Positions 5,613-5,759 of a DNA stretch of 5,759 nt are shown here, piece by piece; positions within the stretch are counted from its first letter, which is position 1; each line of letters begins with the position of its first letter. Origin of the DNA: Desulfobacterales bacterium C00003060 (GTDB lineage Bacteria > Desulfobacterota > Desulfobacteria > Desulfobacterales > C00003060); NCBI GenBank assembly GCA_001751085.1, contig MAXP01000178.1, forward strand, positions 1 to 5,759, written 5' to 3'. The notes beneath the pieces are model-generated. The model had not been told where the DNA came from, did no database searches, and saw only the letters and a list, made by a program, of their open reading frames with translations. The translations under genes and the position numbers were made by a program.

Positions 5613-5759
5613 ATGCGTTTTGACAAATGGTTGAAGAGATTATCTCTGAAAAACAAGGATCTCCATTATAAGCTCATCCTGATATTTGGCCTCTTTTTTC
5701 TGTTCCCTGTGTTGGGCTTTGTATTGATTTGTATTAGATATAACATAACGAATGACAAT
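5613..5759 (+). CDS. N-terminus of a membrane protein, possibly a sensor (3' partial)
   Basis: Only 49 residues are in the window and the frame is open at the right edge. ATG 5613 follows GAGAGGA (5599-5605) at seven bases, a good ribosome binding site. The protein begins with a short basic amphipathic segment (about eight Lys/Arg in the first 20 residues), followed by one strongly hydrophobic segment at residues 21-41 (LILIFGLFFLFPVLGFVLICI). By the positive-inside rule the N-terminus is cytoplasmic and the following part is periplasmic. This layout is usual for membrane-bound sensor kinases, chemoreceptors and GGDEF proteins, but no diagnostic domain is visible, so the sensor role is only a guess. 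A sigma54-like site lies about 160 bases upstream. Confidence 0.7.
   Translation, partial: MRFDKWLKRLSLKNKDLHYKLILIFGLFFLFPVLGFVLICIRYNITNDN

Noticed and set aside
5193..5623. Two plus-strand frames of 60 and 63 residues in the gap after ogt
   Set aside because: They run through the hairpin repeats and the sigma54-like site, have no ribosome binding site, and look like chance frames.

Overview
The window looks like a chromosomal piece from a Desulfobacterota-type (former Deltaproteobacteria) anaerobe. This is inferred from the bacterial-type 2[4Fe-4S] ferredoxin, the moderate GC content, and intergenic regions packed with degenerate short-period repeats and long imperfect hairpins. No rRNA or other taxonomic marker is present, so the assignment is tentative. 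All five supported genes are on the + strand, but the wide gaps suggest separate transcription units rather than one operon.

Layout. (1) 2-2173: a gene cut by the left edge that encodes a PLP-dependent cysteine synthase domain joined through a very short linker to a full-length cysteinyl-tRNA synthetase (CysRS)-like domain. The synthase half keeps its key motifs. The CysRS-like half has lost one zinc-ligand cysteine, the KMSKS loop, the glycine-rich loop and the last His of HIGH. It is therefore probably not an ordinary CysRS, and this is the most interesting object in the window. (2) 2174-2828: about 650 bases without a gene, holding a possible sigma70 promoter, a nested inverted-repeat element (2243-2457), an 8-bp-period array and a long hairpin made of 7-bp units. 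(3) 2829-3851: an unrecognised soluble protein of about 340 residues. (4) 4049-4234: a small ferredoxin with its own promoter-like site, a strong ribosome binding site and a downstream 16-bp hairpin. (5) 4387-4950: an Ogt-type O6-alkylguanine-DNA alkyltransferase. (6) 4951-5612: a second repeat-rich gap with a nested inverted-repeat element (4980-5230), a two-armed hairpin repeat (5242-5291), a second copy of one end of the first element (5301-5327), and a sigma54-like promoter. (7) 5613 to the right edge: the N-terminus of a membrane protein, perhaps a sensor.

No pathway ties all five genes together. The fusion protein would couple cysteine synthesis with a cysteine-binding ligase-like fold. 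The ferredoxin (electron transfer) and Ogt (DNA repair) are stand-alone. The noncoding DNA has a consistent style: 7- or 8-bp degenerate words repeated three to six times, often as the two arms of a hairpin, at many separate places and never inside a recognised gene.
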